Shown in pieces: positions 45,652 through 56,121 of a stretch of 64,000 nt of DNA (positions are counted from its first letter, which is position 1; each line of letters starts with the position of its first letter). Below the pieces are notes generated by a model that saw nothing but the letters and a program-made list of their open reading frames with translations, searched no databases and had not been told where the DNA came from. The translations under genes were made by a program, and so were the position numbers. Source of the DNA: Acidobacteriota bacterium (GTDB lineage: Bacteria > Acidobacteriota > Terriglobia > Bryobacterales > Bryobacteraceae); NCBI GenBank assembly GCA_947470805.1, contig CANIVU010000005.1, positions 1-64,000 of the forward strand, given 5' to 3'.

Positions 45652-48600
45652 ATGACTGCCATACCCAACACCGCCCTGGAGTTGACATTGCCTTCTCTAT
45701 ATCGTCGAGCCGCCGTTCTCCTCGCACTCGCCACCGGAATCGCCGCGCAAACCCTGCCTCCCCAACGCATCATTCAGACCTTCGCCGGCGCCGACTTCAC
45801 CTTCCAGGGCGACGGCAAGCCCGCCATCACCGCCCCAGTCGGCCAGATGGATGGCATAGGTCTTGATGCTGCCGGCAACATACTTGCTGCCGACAGGGAG
45901 AATAACATCGTCTTCCGGGTCCAGTCCGACGGCATCCTTAACGTCATTGCCGGTAATGGATTCCGCGGATTTGGCCCGGAGAATGTCCCGGCCCGCAGTT
46001 CATCCGTGAATGCCCCACTTTCGGTCGCAGTCGGCCCAGATGGTAGTGTCTATGTCGCTGATGCGGGGAAAATCCGACGTATTGGGCTCGACGGTATCAT
46101 CAAGACCGTTGCGGGTGGCGGCACGAATTTCCCGGGCAATGGCAGGCAGGCTACATCCGTTTCCTTAAACACCCCTACCGGCATAGTCTTCGATGCCGCA
46201 GGGACCCTGTACTTTTCCGATCAGAACAATCACCGCGTCGTCAAAGTCACACCCGATGGTGTGTTTTCGACCGTTGCGGGCACTGGCCAGCCAGGTTTTT
46301 CCGGTGATGGTGGCCCCGGAACGGCCGCAAATTTGAATTTCCCCTACGGCTTGCTGTTCGCCCGCGATGGCGGTCTGCTAATTGCCGATACCGGAAACAA
46401 CTGCCTCCGGAAGTTGTCGCTCTCCACCGGGATTATCTCCGCGTTCGCCGGGGGCGGTTCCGGAGGCGACGGCAGTCCCGCCAGCCAGGCTCGAATTACT
46501 ACTCCCAAAGCCCTTGCTATTGACGATGCGGGAAACCTCTATATCCTTGAATCGGTCGGTCTTCGGGTTCGCCGGATCGCGCCCAGTGGCATCATTACGT
46601 CCGTTGCCGGTTCCGGTGCCCGCGGCTTTTCCGGCGATGGCGGACCTGCTATTAGTGCCACCTTCAATTTCCCTAAGGGAATGGCCGTCGATCGTGCCGG
46701 CAACATCCTCATCGGCGATACAGTCAACCGACGCATCCGTCGCGTTTCGGCCGGCCGGATTGACACGATTGTCGGCAACGGGTCCTACCGTCTCACTCCC
46801 GATGGAACGCCCGCCTCTCTTTCGTTCTTCACCCTGCCCACCCGAGTCACCACCGATGCCATCGGCCGCGTCTACGTCGTCGATCGCGACGGCGCCCTTA
46901 TTCGGCGTATCGGTGCCGATGGGAAAATTGACACCATCGCAGGCAATGGGTTCCAAGAGCCATCTTTTTCAACTCCCCCTGTACCGGCTACCTCTATCGG
47001 TATTAGCGATCTTTACGGTATTGCAATTGATCCTAACGGAAGTGTCTACTTTGTGGAGTACCAGCGCATCCGTCGTGTTACTCCCGACGGAGTGTTGACC
47101 ACCTTTGCCGGCGGAGGGTCCAATCCGAATGGTGATGGGGGCCCAGCCACCGCCGTCGCACTCAACCAGCCGCGCGATCTGGCTTTCGACGCTGCTGGAA
47201 ACCTCTACGTCTCCGAGATGTTGTCCCATCGCGTTCGCAAAATCACCCCCCCCTGGCATCATCTCCACTGTCGCCGGCGCTGGATCGTCTGGTTTTGCAG
47301 GAGATGGTGGACAGGCCACACAGGCACAACTCAACGGGCCTGTGGGTCTTGCCATCGATTCAGCGAACAATCTCTATATCGCCGATCAAGGCAACCGCCG
47401 CATCCGTAAGGTCTCCCCAGGCGGCTTAATCGCCACCGTCGCCGGGGGGGGCGCAACTCAGCGCGATGGTGTGGCAGCCACACAGTCCTCACTCAATCTC
47501 CCTTTCGGTGTCGCGGTCGATAGTATCGGCAACCTCTATATCTGCGATGCCTTTGCGCAGCGCATCCGCGTCGTCAACGCCGAAGGACGCATTGACACGT
47601 TCGCCGGCACAGGCGCCGCTGGGTTCTCCGGTGATGGTGGGCTGGCGCAGTTGGCCTCCTTCCGATTTAACGGTGGTGGTGCCGGCATCGCCCTCGACCG
47701 CGCCGGGAATCTCTACATCGCCGATACCGACAACTTTCGCATCCGCGTCATCTCCGCCACCACCCCCACCATCGCCGCCTCTACCCGCACTCTCTCCTTC
47801 ACCGTCCGCGCCGGCGACGCTCCGCCCCCGCCGCTACAGGTTGCACTCACCTCTTCCGTCATAGGCCTCCCCTTCTCCATCGCCACATCCCAACCCTTCC
47901 TCGTGGCCACGCCCACAGGTTTGTCCGCTCCCTCCACCCTCAATATCACTGTCAATCCTGCCGCCCTCACCCCAGGAACATCTACCGGCACCGTCACCAT
48001 CACCCCCGGCGTGGCAGGCGTCGCGCCCATCGTCATCGCCGTCACCGTCACCGTCCAACAGCCGCTGGCTACCCGGCTTTCCGTCGATAACACCAGCCTT
48101 CCCTACGCCTTGGCCATAGGCGCCGCACCCGCCGTTAAACGTGTAGTTGTCTACAACGCCGGCCGGGACTTAGAATCCTTCACTGTCAACGCTGCAACCA
48201 CGCCCCGCGGTAACTGGCTCACTGTCACACGGTGCCCCTGCGCCGCCTCGGCCTCCGCCCCCTTCTCTCTCTCCGTCACCATGGACCCAACCGGTCTCAG
48301 TCCCGGCACCTACTCCGGCTCCATCGAAATTCGCAGTGCCGGTGCCCCCATTGTCGTCACGGTCACCGCCACCGTCAGCGCACCCGGCCAGTTGCTCCGG
48401 CTCTCCCAACGCAGCCTATTCTTCCTCGGTGTCGTCGGCGGAGGCGTCACCCCTCCCGAATCCATCGATGTCTTCAACGACGGCCAAGGCGCCCTCTTGT
48501 TCGGCGCCAGACCGGTCCTTGACCCCGGGACCCCGTCCTGGCTCCAGCTAACCACCACACCCGCCGCCATCACTGTCACCGCCAACCTCGCCGGCCTCCC

Positions 48601-50110
48601 CCCAGGTGACCACTTCGGTCGCATCCAAGTCACTTCCCCGGACACCGAAACCGCCCCCCGTGAAGTCGTCGTTGTCTTCCGTGTCTTCGCCGCCGGTACC
48701 GACCCCGGTCCCGTTCTCGACCCCGTTGGACTCGTCTTTACCAGTGTCGCCGGCGGTCCCGCCCCGCCCTCCCAAAGCATCACCATTTCCAACGTCGCCA
48801 ACGCCACCATCAGTTACGGAACCGCTCTCGCCACATTCCCGCCAAATGGGACGTTCCTCCTGTATCAGCCGAACTTTGCTTCCATTCCCACTGGTTCGCT
48901 CAACTTCGTCGTCCAACCTAACTTCGCAGGACTCCCCGCGGGTGTCTACCGCGGCACCATCGCCTTCCAATTTGACACCGGCTCCATCCGTACTCTCGCC
49001 CTCCTGGTCGTCATCGCCCCGGCCGGGACCACCTACTCCACGGCTCCCAAAAACGATCCCCGCCAAACCACCTCCGGCTGCACGGTGAAAGAGCTTTTGC
49101 CCCTGGTCACTTCTCTCGGTGCAAACTTCAACCTCCCCGCCTCCTACCCCGCTACCGTCAACGTCAAGGTCGTCGACAATTGCGGCGCCTTCCACACCGC
49201 GGGAACCACCAACGTCACCTTCTCCAATGGCGACGCGCCTCTCAGTCTCGACTACACGAAGAACGGCGTCTGGACCCAGTCCTGGCAGAGCGCCAATCCC
49301 GCCGTTGCCCAGGTCACCGTCACCGCCTCCGCCGAAAACGTGCAGCTTTCCTTGCGCGGTCAGCAGGAGGTCACCGGTGGTCTCAGCGGCACTGCCGACG
49401 TTCCCTTCGTGCCCCGCAACGGCATCATCAGCGCCTCCAGTTTCGCCCCCGGCGCCCCGCTCGCTCCCGGCTCTATGATCTCCATCTACGGCGCCCGCCT
49501 CTCGAGTGGCCTCTCCCAGTCGCCTCGTCTCCCGCTGGAAACCGAACTCGCCGGGACCCGCGTCTCCATCGGGGGCCGTCCCGCGCCCCTGCTGTTCTCC
49601 AGTGACGGGCAGATCAACGCCATCGCTCCCTTCGCCACCAACCCCGCCGCCCCCGCCTCCATGATCGTCGCCCGTGGCACCAAATCCACCGCCGCCATCG
49701 ACCTCCCCATGGCCGCCGCCGCTCCCGGCATCTTCACCGTCTCCGGCACCGGCACCGGACAGGGTCATGTCTACGTCGCCCAGCAACTCGCCAACGAGGC
49801 CAATCCCGCCAAAGCCGGCGATACCCTCGTCCTGTACTGCACCGGTCTCGGCGCCCTGGATTCCACCGTCGCCGATGGCGGCGCCGCTCCCCTCGACAGG
49901 CTCGTGCGAACAGCTGAACCAGTCACCGTCTCCATCGGAGGCATCCCCGTCGAACCTGTTGTCTTCGCCGGACTCTCGCCCGGCTTCGCCGTTGGCCTCT
50001 ATCAGGTCAATGTCGTCGTGCCCCCCGGCGTTGCCAGGTCGAATGCCACTCCCGTCACCGTCTCTGTCGCCGGCCAGACCAGCCCTCCCGTCACCATAGC
50101 CGTCCAGTAG
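45652..50110 (+). pseudogene. giant NHL-repeat/BACON-like secreted protein with a C8-tract frameshift
   Basis: Frame 1 runs from ATG 45652 through a signal peptide and many NHL repeats (VAGTGQPGFSGDGGPGTAAN, GLLIADTGNNCLRKLS). It slips at eight C (47246-47253): after RKITPP it reads PWHHLHC and stops at 47409. The homologous text continues in the next frame as GIISTVAGAGSSGFAGDGGQ, more NHL repeats, BACON-like domains (about 47770-49050) and a TIGR03437-like C-terminal domain (ISASSFAPGAPLAPGSMISI, LVLYCTGLGALDSTVADGG) to 50110. With seven C the product would be 1485 residues. Options are sequencing error, inactivation, or slippage-based switching. As read, the truncated product has only N-terminal repeats. 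Confidence 0.85.
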
Positions 50111-50184
50111 CCGGGTGCCCTTTCAATCACTCCTCCACGCTGCCCTCGGAGTCTGCGTCACTTCTGGAGAACGGAGTAACGCAC

Positions 50185-50502
50185 ATGTTCAAACACAACC
50201 AACGCGGCTTCACCCTCATGGAACACATGATCGTCGTTGCCGTCATTCTCGTCATCCTCACGGTCGCCATTCCCAATCTGGCGGCCGCCCGCATCCACGC
50301 CAACGAAACGATGGCCGCCCAAATGCAGTACCAAAGCCAAACGGGCAACTTCGCCGTGTCTTTGGAGCAATTGAACAAACTTATCCCGCCGAAGCTCGCC
50401 TCCGGCAGACATACCGGCTGCCAGATCGTCGCCACTCCGGAAAAACCAGGCAGCACCGGCAACCGGACATTCACTTCAGACCAGACCGGTGTCGTGCAGT
50501 AG
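50185..50502 (+). CDS. short type IV pilin-like protein
   Basis: A 105-residue protein from ATG 50185 (ribosome-binding AACGGAG upstream). The prepilin motif is RGFTLMEHMIVVAVILVIL, with the conserved Glu at position 5 of the mature protein; His replaces the usual Leu after it. The C-terminal half is short, with one Cys (HTGCQIV). It aligns with the next gene but lacks about 10 residues after the helix and most of the C-terminal region. It is a minor or degenerate pilin. Confidence 0.75.
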   Translation: MFKHNQRGFTLMEHMIVVAVILVILTVAIPNLAAARIHANETMAAQMQYQSQTGNFAVSLEQLNKLIPPKLASGRHTGCQIVATPEKPGSTGNRTFTSDQTGVVQ

Positions 50503-50560
50503 AAAAAGCCTCAACGCCCGCGCACCCGGCCGCGTCAACTAGAATAGAGAACGACTAGCT

Positions 50561-51049
50561 ATGATTGCGTCCAAGTTTCGTGTCAACCGTCAGATTACCC
50601 GCCGCGGCTTCACCTTGATGGAGCTGATGATCGTCGTTGCGATCATCTTCATCATCCTGGCCATCGCGGTGCCCAAGTACAACAACGCCCGCATGCAGGC
50701 CAACGAACTCTCGGCCCTCCGCATGGTCGGCACGTTGCACACGACCCAGGCCCAATACCAGAGCCAGTTCGGCAAATACGCCGTCACGCTCCAGGAACTA
50801 GGGCCCCCCCCCAGCGGTCAGCCCGGCCCCGCCGCTGCCGATCTCATCCCAGGCGAACTCGCCAAGGGCAAAAAATCCGGCTTCCTCTTCCAGATGCAAG
50901 GTACCCCCGGCGGATATACCCTGACCGTGGTTCCCGAGACCTACAACAGCTCCGGCCGCCGCAGTTTCTTCTCGGACCAGTCCATGGTCATCCGCGAGAA
51001 CTGGGGCCCGGAACCGGCCACCGTCTCCAGCAAAGAAGTCGGCAACTAG
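50561..51049 (+). CDS. type IV pilin (major-type)
   Basis: A 162-residue protein. Leader TRRGFTLMELMIVVAIIFII gives a canonical prepilin cleavage after Gly and the Glu5. It has the helical region NNARMQANELSALRMVGTLH and a variable C-terminal domain (GYTLTVVPETYNSSGRRSFF, SDQSMVIREN) without Cys pairs, as in acidobacterial and myxobacterial-type short pilins. It is the likely assembled member of the pair. No assembly genes (pilB, pilQ) are in the window. Confidence 0.85.
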   Translation: MIASKFRVNRQITRRGFTLMELMIVVAIIFIILAIAVPKYNNARMQANELSALRMVGTLHTTQAQYQSQFGKYAVTLQELGPPPSGQPGPAAADLIPGELAKGKKSGFLFQMQGTPGGYTLTVVPETYNSSGRRSFFSDQSMVIRENWGPEPATVSSKEVGN

Positions 51050-52405
51050 TCAGTAGCCCAACAGCGCGAACCGCGCCACGGCTTTCTCCACGTCCACCGC
51101 CGTCGGGCCGACGATCACCGTCACGTCCCGCCCCGGTCCAATCCGCTTTAGCAGCGCGGCCTGCTCGCCTTCCAACGCCAACAGCACCACCGGCACCTCC
51201 GGGAACCGCGCCAGCTGCTCGAAGCCGGTCGCGTGCATGATCGACGGCACCCGCTCCCGGAACAGCCGCGACGCTCCCCGCAGGGAGGCGTCCCCGAACA
51301 CCAGCACCCGGCTCGCCAGCCGGAAGTGGGCATGCCGCACGCGGTTCCCAAGAGCGGCCTCCGCCGCCGCCACATACCGCCCGGCGAACCCCGTAAACAG
51401 CCCGCACTCTCCCCCCAGGCACCGCTCCACCAAGGGGTACGCCGCCGTCCCCAACGCCGCGATCCACGGCTGCCCGTAGACATTGCCGGGCTTCGCCACC
51501 CACGCCGCGAAGTCAGCGTCTGTCCGCAGGCGCCGCTCCACCAAAACTCCGGCCGCCGTCGCCACCGCCTCGTTCAGGTACGAGTAGGCCGCCATTCGCC
51601 ACGGAGGCGCCAAGGCCCGGAACTCGTCGATCAGTCCCCGGTGCCGCGCCAGCGGCGCCCGGTCGTAGAAGTGGTGGACCAGCTCATGCACGATCACCCC
51701 CAGCTTCTCCTCCGGCCGCTCCTCGTCCAGCATCTCCACCGGCGCATGGCTCTGGATCTGGGTCGCCATCGTGCTCTTGCCCAGCCGCGTCGGATGCGCG
51801 ATCAGGTAGAACCAGGCCTCCGGCTTCTGGCCCAACTCGGCCTCGGTAAACGCAGCCAGCTGGCCCGCCAGCTCCTGGATGCCCCGCTCCCGCGCCAGCC
51901 GCTCGAACCCCTCGGCCTTCGGCGCCACCAACCCCCGCCCCTCCCGCGTCCAGAACTCGGCGAACCGTGGTCCGAAGTGCTTCACCACCGACGTTAGCCC
52001 ATCCGCCTCCCGGCTCTCCGTCAGGCGCCCCAGCCGCTTCCGGTAGTCCTTCACCGTCCGCGCCTGCAACCCCGCGATCCGCACCAACTGGTCCTGCCCC
52101 AGCTCTCGCCCGTAGAAGGAGGCGAAGTTGGGCGGCCACCCCACCACGGGCCCAGCGCCGGCTCCGGCCGGCCCCTGCTGCGCCAACCGCAGGCTCTTCC
52201 ACCGGTCCAGTTGCCAGTCGTCCTCCCGGGACCACCGCAGCTCCTGGCGCCAGAGGGTCCGGTATGCCTCGCTATCCGCGCCCGAGAGGCCCGCCATCGC
52301 GTCCAGCTGGAAGGTCAGATTCGCCAACTCGGAGGCCACGAAGTGGAACTCCACCGGTGCTCCCCAACAGGCCGCCCAGCCGGCCAATAGCGCCAGCCAC
52401 CTCAC
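51050..52405 (-). CDS. putative exported zinc metallopeptidase-like protein
   Basis: A 451-residue protein with a signal peptide (MRWLALLAGWAACWGA). An HExxH motif is at H240-E-L-V-H244 (VIVHELVHHFYDR), and a downstream Glu in YLNEAVATAAGVLVERR is a candidate third ligand (gluzincin-like). There is no further family assignment. Its start overlaps the bshA stop by 4 bp. It ends flush with the convergent pilin gene. Substrate is unknown. Confidence 0.65.
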   Translation of the reverse strand: MRWLALLAGWAACWGAPVEFHFVASELANLTFQLDAMAGLSGADSEAYRTLWRQELRWSREDDWQLDRWKSLRLAQQGPAGAGAGPVVGWPPNFASFYGRELGQDQLVRIAGLQARTVKDYRKRLGRLTESREADGLTSVVKHFGPRFAEFWTREGRGLVAPKAEGFERLARERGIQELAGQLAAFTEAELGQKPEAWFYLIAHPTRLGKSTMATQIQSHAPVEMLDEERPEEKLGVIVHELVHHFYDRAPLARHRGLIDEFRALAPPWRMAAYSYLNEAVATAAGVLVERRLRTDADFAAWVAKPGNVYGQPWIAALGTAAYPLVERCLGGECGLFTGFAGRYVAAAEAALGNRVRHAHFRLASRVLVFGDASLRGASRLFRERVPSIMHATGFEQLARFPEVPVVLLALEGEQAALLKRIGPGRDVTVIVGPTAVDVEKAVARFALLGY

Positions 52406-53505
52406 CCGCCCTCCACCACCCGGCGGTACATGGCCTCGTATTTGGGAATGATCAGCTCGGTGGAGAAACGCTCCTCGGCCGTGCGCCGCGCGGCCCGGCC
52501 CATGGCGCGGCAGCGGTCCAGGTCACCCAACAGGTCGGCCGCATGGACGGCCATCGCCTCCACGTCGCCTACCGCAGTCAGGAATCCGTCCTGCCCGTGG
52601 GTGATCAACTCCGGTACCCCGCCGACGGTGGTCCCCAATGGCACCACGCCGGATGACATGCCTTCCAGCGCGGCCAGGCCGAAGCTCTCCATCTCGCTCG
52701 GCATCAGCAGCACATCGGCCTCGCGCAACAGCGCCGGCACATCATTCCGCTTGCCCAGGAACTTCACCGAACAGGTCAGGCCGAGGTCGTGCGCCAGCCG
52801 CTCCGCCGCCCCGCGCTCCGGGCCATCGCCAACCATCCAGAGTTCGGCGTCGACGGTCTTGCGAACCTCGGCCAACACCCGGATGCAGTCCGCCACCCGC
52901 TTCACGGGCCGGAAGTTGGAGAGATGAATCATCCGCGGCGGCCCCGGCGTTCGCTCCTCGCTCGGGCGGTACAGATCGGCGTTGACGAAGTTGTGAATGG
53001 TCTCGATCGGCTTGGTCACATCGAAGACCTCGACGGTATGGCGGCGGAGGTCCTCGCTAATCGCGGTGACGGCGTCGGACTGCTCGATGGAGTACTTGGT
53101 GATCGGGTAGTAGGAGCGGTCCATGCCGACCAGCGTGATATCGGTCCCGTGGAGGGTGGTCACGAAGGGCAGGCGGCGGCTTGAGGAGAGAATGCCCTTG
53201 GCCAGCATGGCTGATACCGAGTGGGGGATGGCGTAATGGACATGCAGCAGATCGAGCTCGTACTGTTCGGCCACCTCCGCCATGCGCGACGCGAGCGCCA
53301 GGCAGTAGGGCGGGTATTGAAAGAGCGGGTAGTTGGAGACTTCGACCTCGTGGTAGAGGATGTCGGGCCGCTCGCTGAGGCGAATGGGATTCGCGTAGGT
53401 GATGAAATGGACCTGGTGGCCGCGGTTGGCCAGCTCCAGGCCAAGCTCGGTGGCGACGATGCCGCTGCCGCCATAAGTCGGGTAACAGGTGATACCGATG
53501 CGCAC
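52402..53505 (-). CDS. bshA: N-acetyl-alpha-D-glucosaminyl L-malate synthase BshA
   Basis: A 367-residue GT4-family glycosyltransferase, cytosolic, first step of bacillithiol synthesis (UDP-GlcNAc plus L-malate). Family hallmarks: GITCYPTYGGSGIVATELG, HVHYAIPHSVSAML, VTTLHGTDITLVG, NFVNADLYRP, VGDGPERGAAERLA and MPSEMESFGLAALEGMSSGV. Length is typical. A PIG-L deacetylase gene lies divergently 23 bp away. The gap is too short for two independent promoters outside coding sequence. The local GC skew changes sign within this gene. Confidence 0.92.
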   Translation of the reverse strand: MRIGITCYPTYGGSGIVATELGLELANRGHQVHFITYANPIRLSERPDILYHEVEVSNYPLFQYPPYCLALASRMAEVAEQYELDLLHVHYAIPHSVSAMLAKGILSSSRRLPFVTTLHGTDITLVGMDRSYYPITKYSIEQSDAVTAISEDLRRHTVEVFDVTKPIETIHNFVNADLYRPSEERTPGPPRMIHLSNFRPVKRVADCIRVLAEVRKTVDAELWMVGDGPERGAAERLAHDLGLTCSVKFLGKRNDVPALLREADVLLMPSEMESFGLAALEGMSSGVVPLGTTVGGVPELITHGQDGFLTAVGDVEAMAVHAADLLGDLDRCRAMGRAARRTAEERFSTELIIPKYEAMYRRVVEGG

Positions 53506-53528
53506 GTGGCGAGTGTAGCAGGTCGATA

Positions 53529-54230
53529 ATGGCTCCTATGCGCATTCTGATTGCCGTGGCTCATGCCGATGACGAGACGCTCGGCTGCTTCTCCCTGCTT
53601 TCCGATCCTTCGCACGAGGTCCACATCCTCCACACCACCGATTCGGCGCCGCGGGATTTGAAGTACGCCTTGCGTTCGGGCTTCCTCTCTCGCGGATCTT
53701 ATCTCGCCGCGCGGCGGGCAGAGACGATGGCGGTGCTGGCCAAGGCTGGAATGGCGTCCGAGCGATACCACTGCCTGGGCTTGGCTGATCAGGAGGCGCC
53801 GGTCTTCTGGCCGCGCATCCGGGCTTACGTGGAAAGCTTCGGCGCTGACCGGGTGTACACGCACGCCTACGAGGGCGGCCATCCCGATCACGACGCGGTG
53901 GCGCTGGCATTGTCCGGGCTGCCGAACGTTTGGGAGTTCCCGCTCTATCACGCCTGGGGCGCCGAGTTTGTCCCGAATACTTTCCTCGGCGGGGCCGCGG
54001 AGACCGTCGTCGAGCTCGACGCGGACCGGCAACGCGTCAAGCGCTCCTGGCTCGATTGCTTCGCGTCGCAGCAGCGAGTGATTCAGATGTTCCCGGTCGA
54101 CCGGGAGCAGTTCCGCCCGGCGCCGGCGTACGATTTCTCGCGGCCGCCTCACGAGGGACCGCTGTACTACGAGATCCGGAAGCTGGGGTGGACATGGCCG
54201 GATTGGCGGAAGGCTACACTGGATGCATAG
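53529..54230 (+). CDS. PIG-L deacetylase, probable bacillithiol-type BshB
   Basis: A 233-residue cytosolic PIG-L protein (no signal peptide). The metal motif is AVAHADDETLGCFSLL and the second ligand segment is EGGHPDHDAVALALSG. BshB removes acetyl from GlcNAc-malate. The divergent bshA 23 bp away makes this the natural candidate. The remaining enzyme BshC is not in the window. An alternative start is Met at 53538. Unlike the exported PIG-L at 17114-17977, this one is cytosolic, as expected for thiol synthesis. Confidence 0.75.
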   Translation: MAPMRILIAVAHADDETLGCFSLLSDPSHEVHILHTTDSAPRDLKYALRSGFLSRGSYLAARRAETMAVLAKAGMASERYHCLGLADQEAPVFWPRIRAYVESFGADRVYTHAYEGGHPDHDAVALALSGLPNVWEFPLYHAWGAEFVPNTFLGGAAETVVELDADRQRVKRSWLDCFASQQRVIQMFPVDREQFRPAPAYDFSRPPHEGPLYYEIRKLGWTWPDWRKATLDA

Positions 54231-54239
54231 GTAACCATC

Positions 54240-56075
54240 GTGGCCACTAAGACGACCGTACGGAGCAACCCCTCCACTCCGCTCAGCACCAATAAACACT
54301 TGCTGAAGTGGGTGGAGAAAATGGCGCGGCTCACCAAGCCCGCCCGGATCCATTGGGTAAGCGGATCCGACGAAGAGAACCAGACGCTGCTCGACCAGAT
54401 GGTCGGGGCGGGGACGCTGACGAAGCTGAACGAGGATCTGTGGCCGGGTTGTTACTACGCCCGCTCGGACGCTAGCGATGTCGCGCGCGTCGAGGACCGG
54501 ACGTTCATCTGCTCGCTGTCCAAGGACAACGCCGGGCCGACGAACAACTGGGAAGATCCGTTCAAGATGCGGCGGAAGTTGAAGGGCCTGTTCCAGGGCG
54601 CGATGCAGGGCCGGACGATGTACGTGCTGGCGTTCAGCATGGGCCCGGTGGATTCGCCGTTGGCGCGGATTGGCGTGCAGTTGACCGATTCGCCGTACGT
54701 GGTCGTGAACATGCGGATCATGGCGCGGATTGGGCTGCGCGTGTTCCAGGAGATCGATAAGGGCGAGAAGCGCGTCGTGCCTTGTATGCACTCCGTCGGC
54801 ATGCCGTTGACGCGCGGGAAGAAAGACGTGATGTGGCCGTGCAATCCGGAGAAGTACATCGTGCACTTCCCGGAGACGCGCGAGATCTGGTCGTATGGGT
54901 CGGGGTATGGCGGCAACGCGCTGCTGGGCAAGAAGTGCTTTGCGTTGCGGATTGCGTCGAACATCGCCCGCGATGAAGGCTGGATGGCCGAGCACATGCT
55001 GATCCTGGGCGTCGAAGACCCGAAGGGCGAGAAGACCTACGTGGCGGCGGCGTTCCCGAGCGCTTGCGGCAAGACGAACTTCGCCATGCTGATTCCGCCC
55101 AAGAGTTTCAAGGGCTGGAAGATCTGGACTGTGGGCGACGACATCGCCTGGATCAAGCCGGACGCCAAGGGCGAACTGCGGGCGATCAATCCGGAATCGG
55201 GCTTCTTTGGCGTGGCTCCGGGGACGTCGATGAAGACGAATCCGAACGCGATGCTGACTCTCCAGAAGAACTCGATCTTCACGAACGTGGCGCTGACGCC
55301 GGAGGGTGGTGTGTGGTGGGAGGGCATGACCGATACGCCTCCGGCCGAGTGCACCGACTGGCAGGGCAAGCGGTGGACGCCGGCGATTGCGGCGGAGACC
55401 GGGGCGAAGGCGGCGCATCCGAACGCGCGGTTTACGGCGCCGGCGTCGCAGTGTCCGACGATCGACCCGGCGTGGGAAGATCCGGCGGGCGTGCCGATTT
55501 CGGCGATCATCTTTGGCGGCCGGCGGCCGACTACGATGCCGCTGGTGTTCCAGGCGTTCAACTGGTCGACGGGCGTGTATGTGGGCGCGACGATGGGTTC
55601 GGAGATGACCGCCGCCGCGGCGGGCACCGTGGGCAAAGTGCGGCGCGATCCGATGGCGATGTTGCCGTTCTGCGGGTACCACATGGGCGACTATTTCCGG
55701 CACTGGATCAAGATGCAGCGGCACCTGACGACGACGCCGCGGATCTTCCACGTGAACTGGTTCCGGCGCGGGCCGGCGGGCGAGTTCCTGTGGCCGGGGT
55801 ATTCGGAGAACATGCGGGTGTTGAAGTGGATCGTGGACCGGGCGCATGGGCGCGCGGCGGGTCGCGAGACGCCGATCGGGTGGATGCCGAATTACGAGGA
55901 CCTGGAGTGGAAGGGGCTGCCTTTCACGAAGGAGCAGTTTGAGGAGTTGCAGGCGTTCGACCGGAAGCAGTGGCGGCAGGAGGTGATTGGGCAGGAGGAG
56001 CTGTTTATCGACCTGCATGATCATTTACCGCCGGAGATGGTTTACGAGCGCGAACTGCTGATTTGCCGGTTGTAG
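54240..56075 (+). CDS. pckG: phosphoenolpyruvate carboxykinase (GTP)
   Basis: A 611-residue enzyme (GTG start 54240) converting oxaloacetate plus GTP to PEP, for gluconeogenesis. Hallmarks: GTP-type kinase-1a/P-loop [16 protein letters not shown] (near residue 275), [20 protein letters not shown] (metal/kinase-2), [20 protein letters not shown] and [20 protein letters not shown]. Length and motifs fit the GTP form, not the ATP form. It lies 9 bp after the PIG-L gene. Confidence 0.95.
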   Translation: MATKTTVRSNPSTPLSTNKHLLKWVEKMARLTKPARIHWVSGSDEENQTLLDQMVGAGTLTKLNEDLWPGCYYARSDASDVARVEDRTFICSLSKDNAGPTNNWEDPFKMRRKLKGLFQGAMQGRTMYVLAFSMGPVDSPLARIGVQLTDSPYVVVNMRIMARIGLRVFQEIDKGEKRVVPCMHSVGMPLTRGKKDVMWPCNPEKYIVHFPETREIWSYGSGYGGNALLGKKCFALRIASNIARDEGWMAEHMLILGVEDPKGEKTYVAAAFPSACGKTNFAMLIPPKSFKGWKIWTVGDDIAWIKPDAKGELRAINPESGFFGVAPGTSMKTNPNAMLTLQKNSIFTNVALTPEGGVWWEGMTDTPPAECTDWQGKRWTPAIAAETGAKAAHPNARFTAPASQCPTIDPAWEDPAGVPISAIIFGGRRPTTMPLVFQAFNWSTGVYVGATMGSEMTAAAAGTVGKVRRDPMAMLPFCGYHMGDYFRHWIKMQRHLTTTPRIFHVNWFRRGPAGEFLWPGYSENMRVLKWIVDRAHGRAAGRETPIGWMPNYEDLEWKGLPFTKEQFEELQAFDRKQWRQEVIGQEELFIDLHDHLPPEMVYERELLICRL

Positions 56076-56086
56076 GGCGTCATTTT

Positions 56087-56117
56087 GGACACACTTCGGG
56101 TGTGGTCCGGTCGTTTT
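56087..56117 (+). terminator. probable terminator after pckG
   Basis: GGACACAC and GTGTGGTCC arms (one bulge) around a TTCGG-type loop, followed by GGTCG and a five-T run at 56113-56117. It lies 11 bp after the stop. Confidence 0.55.
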
Positions 56118-56121
56118 TGGG

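Noticed and set aside
53160-56024. A 954-codon minus-strand open frame across the PIG-L and pckG genes
   Set aside because: Arg/His/Pro-rich shadow frame without domain signature, opposite two genes with clear catalytic motifs.
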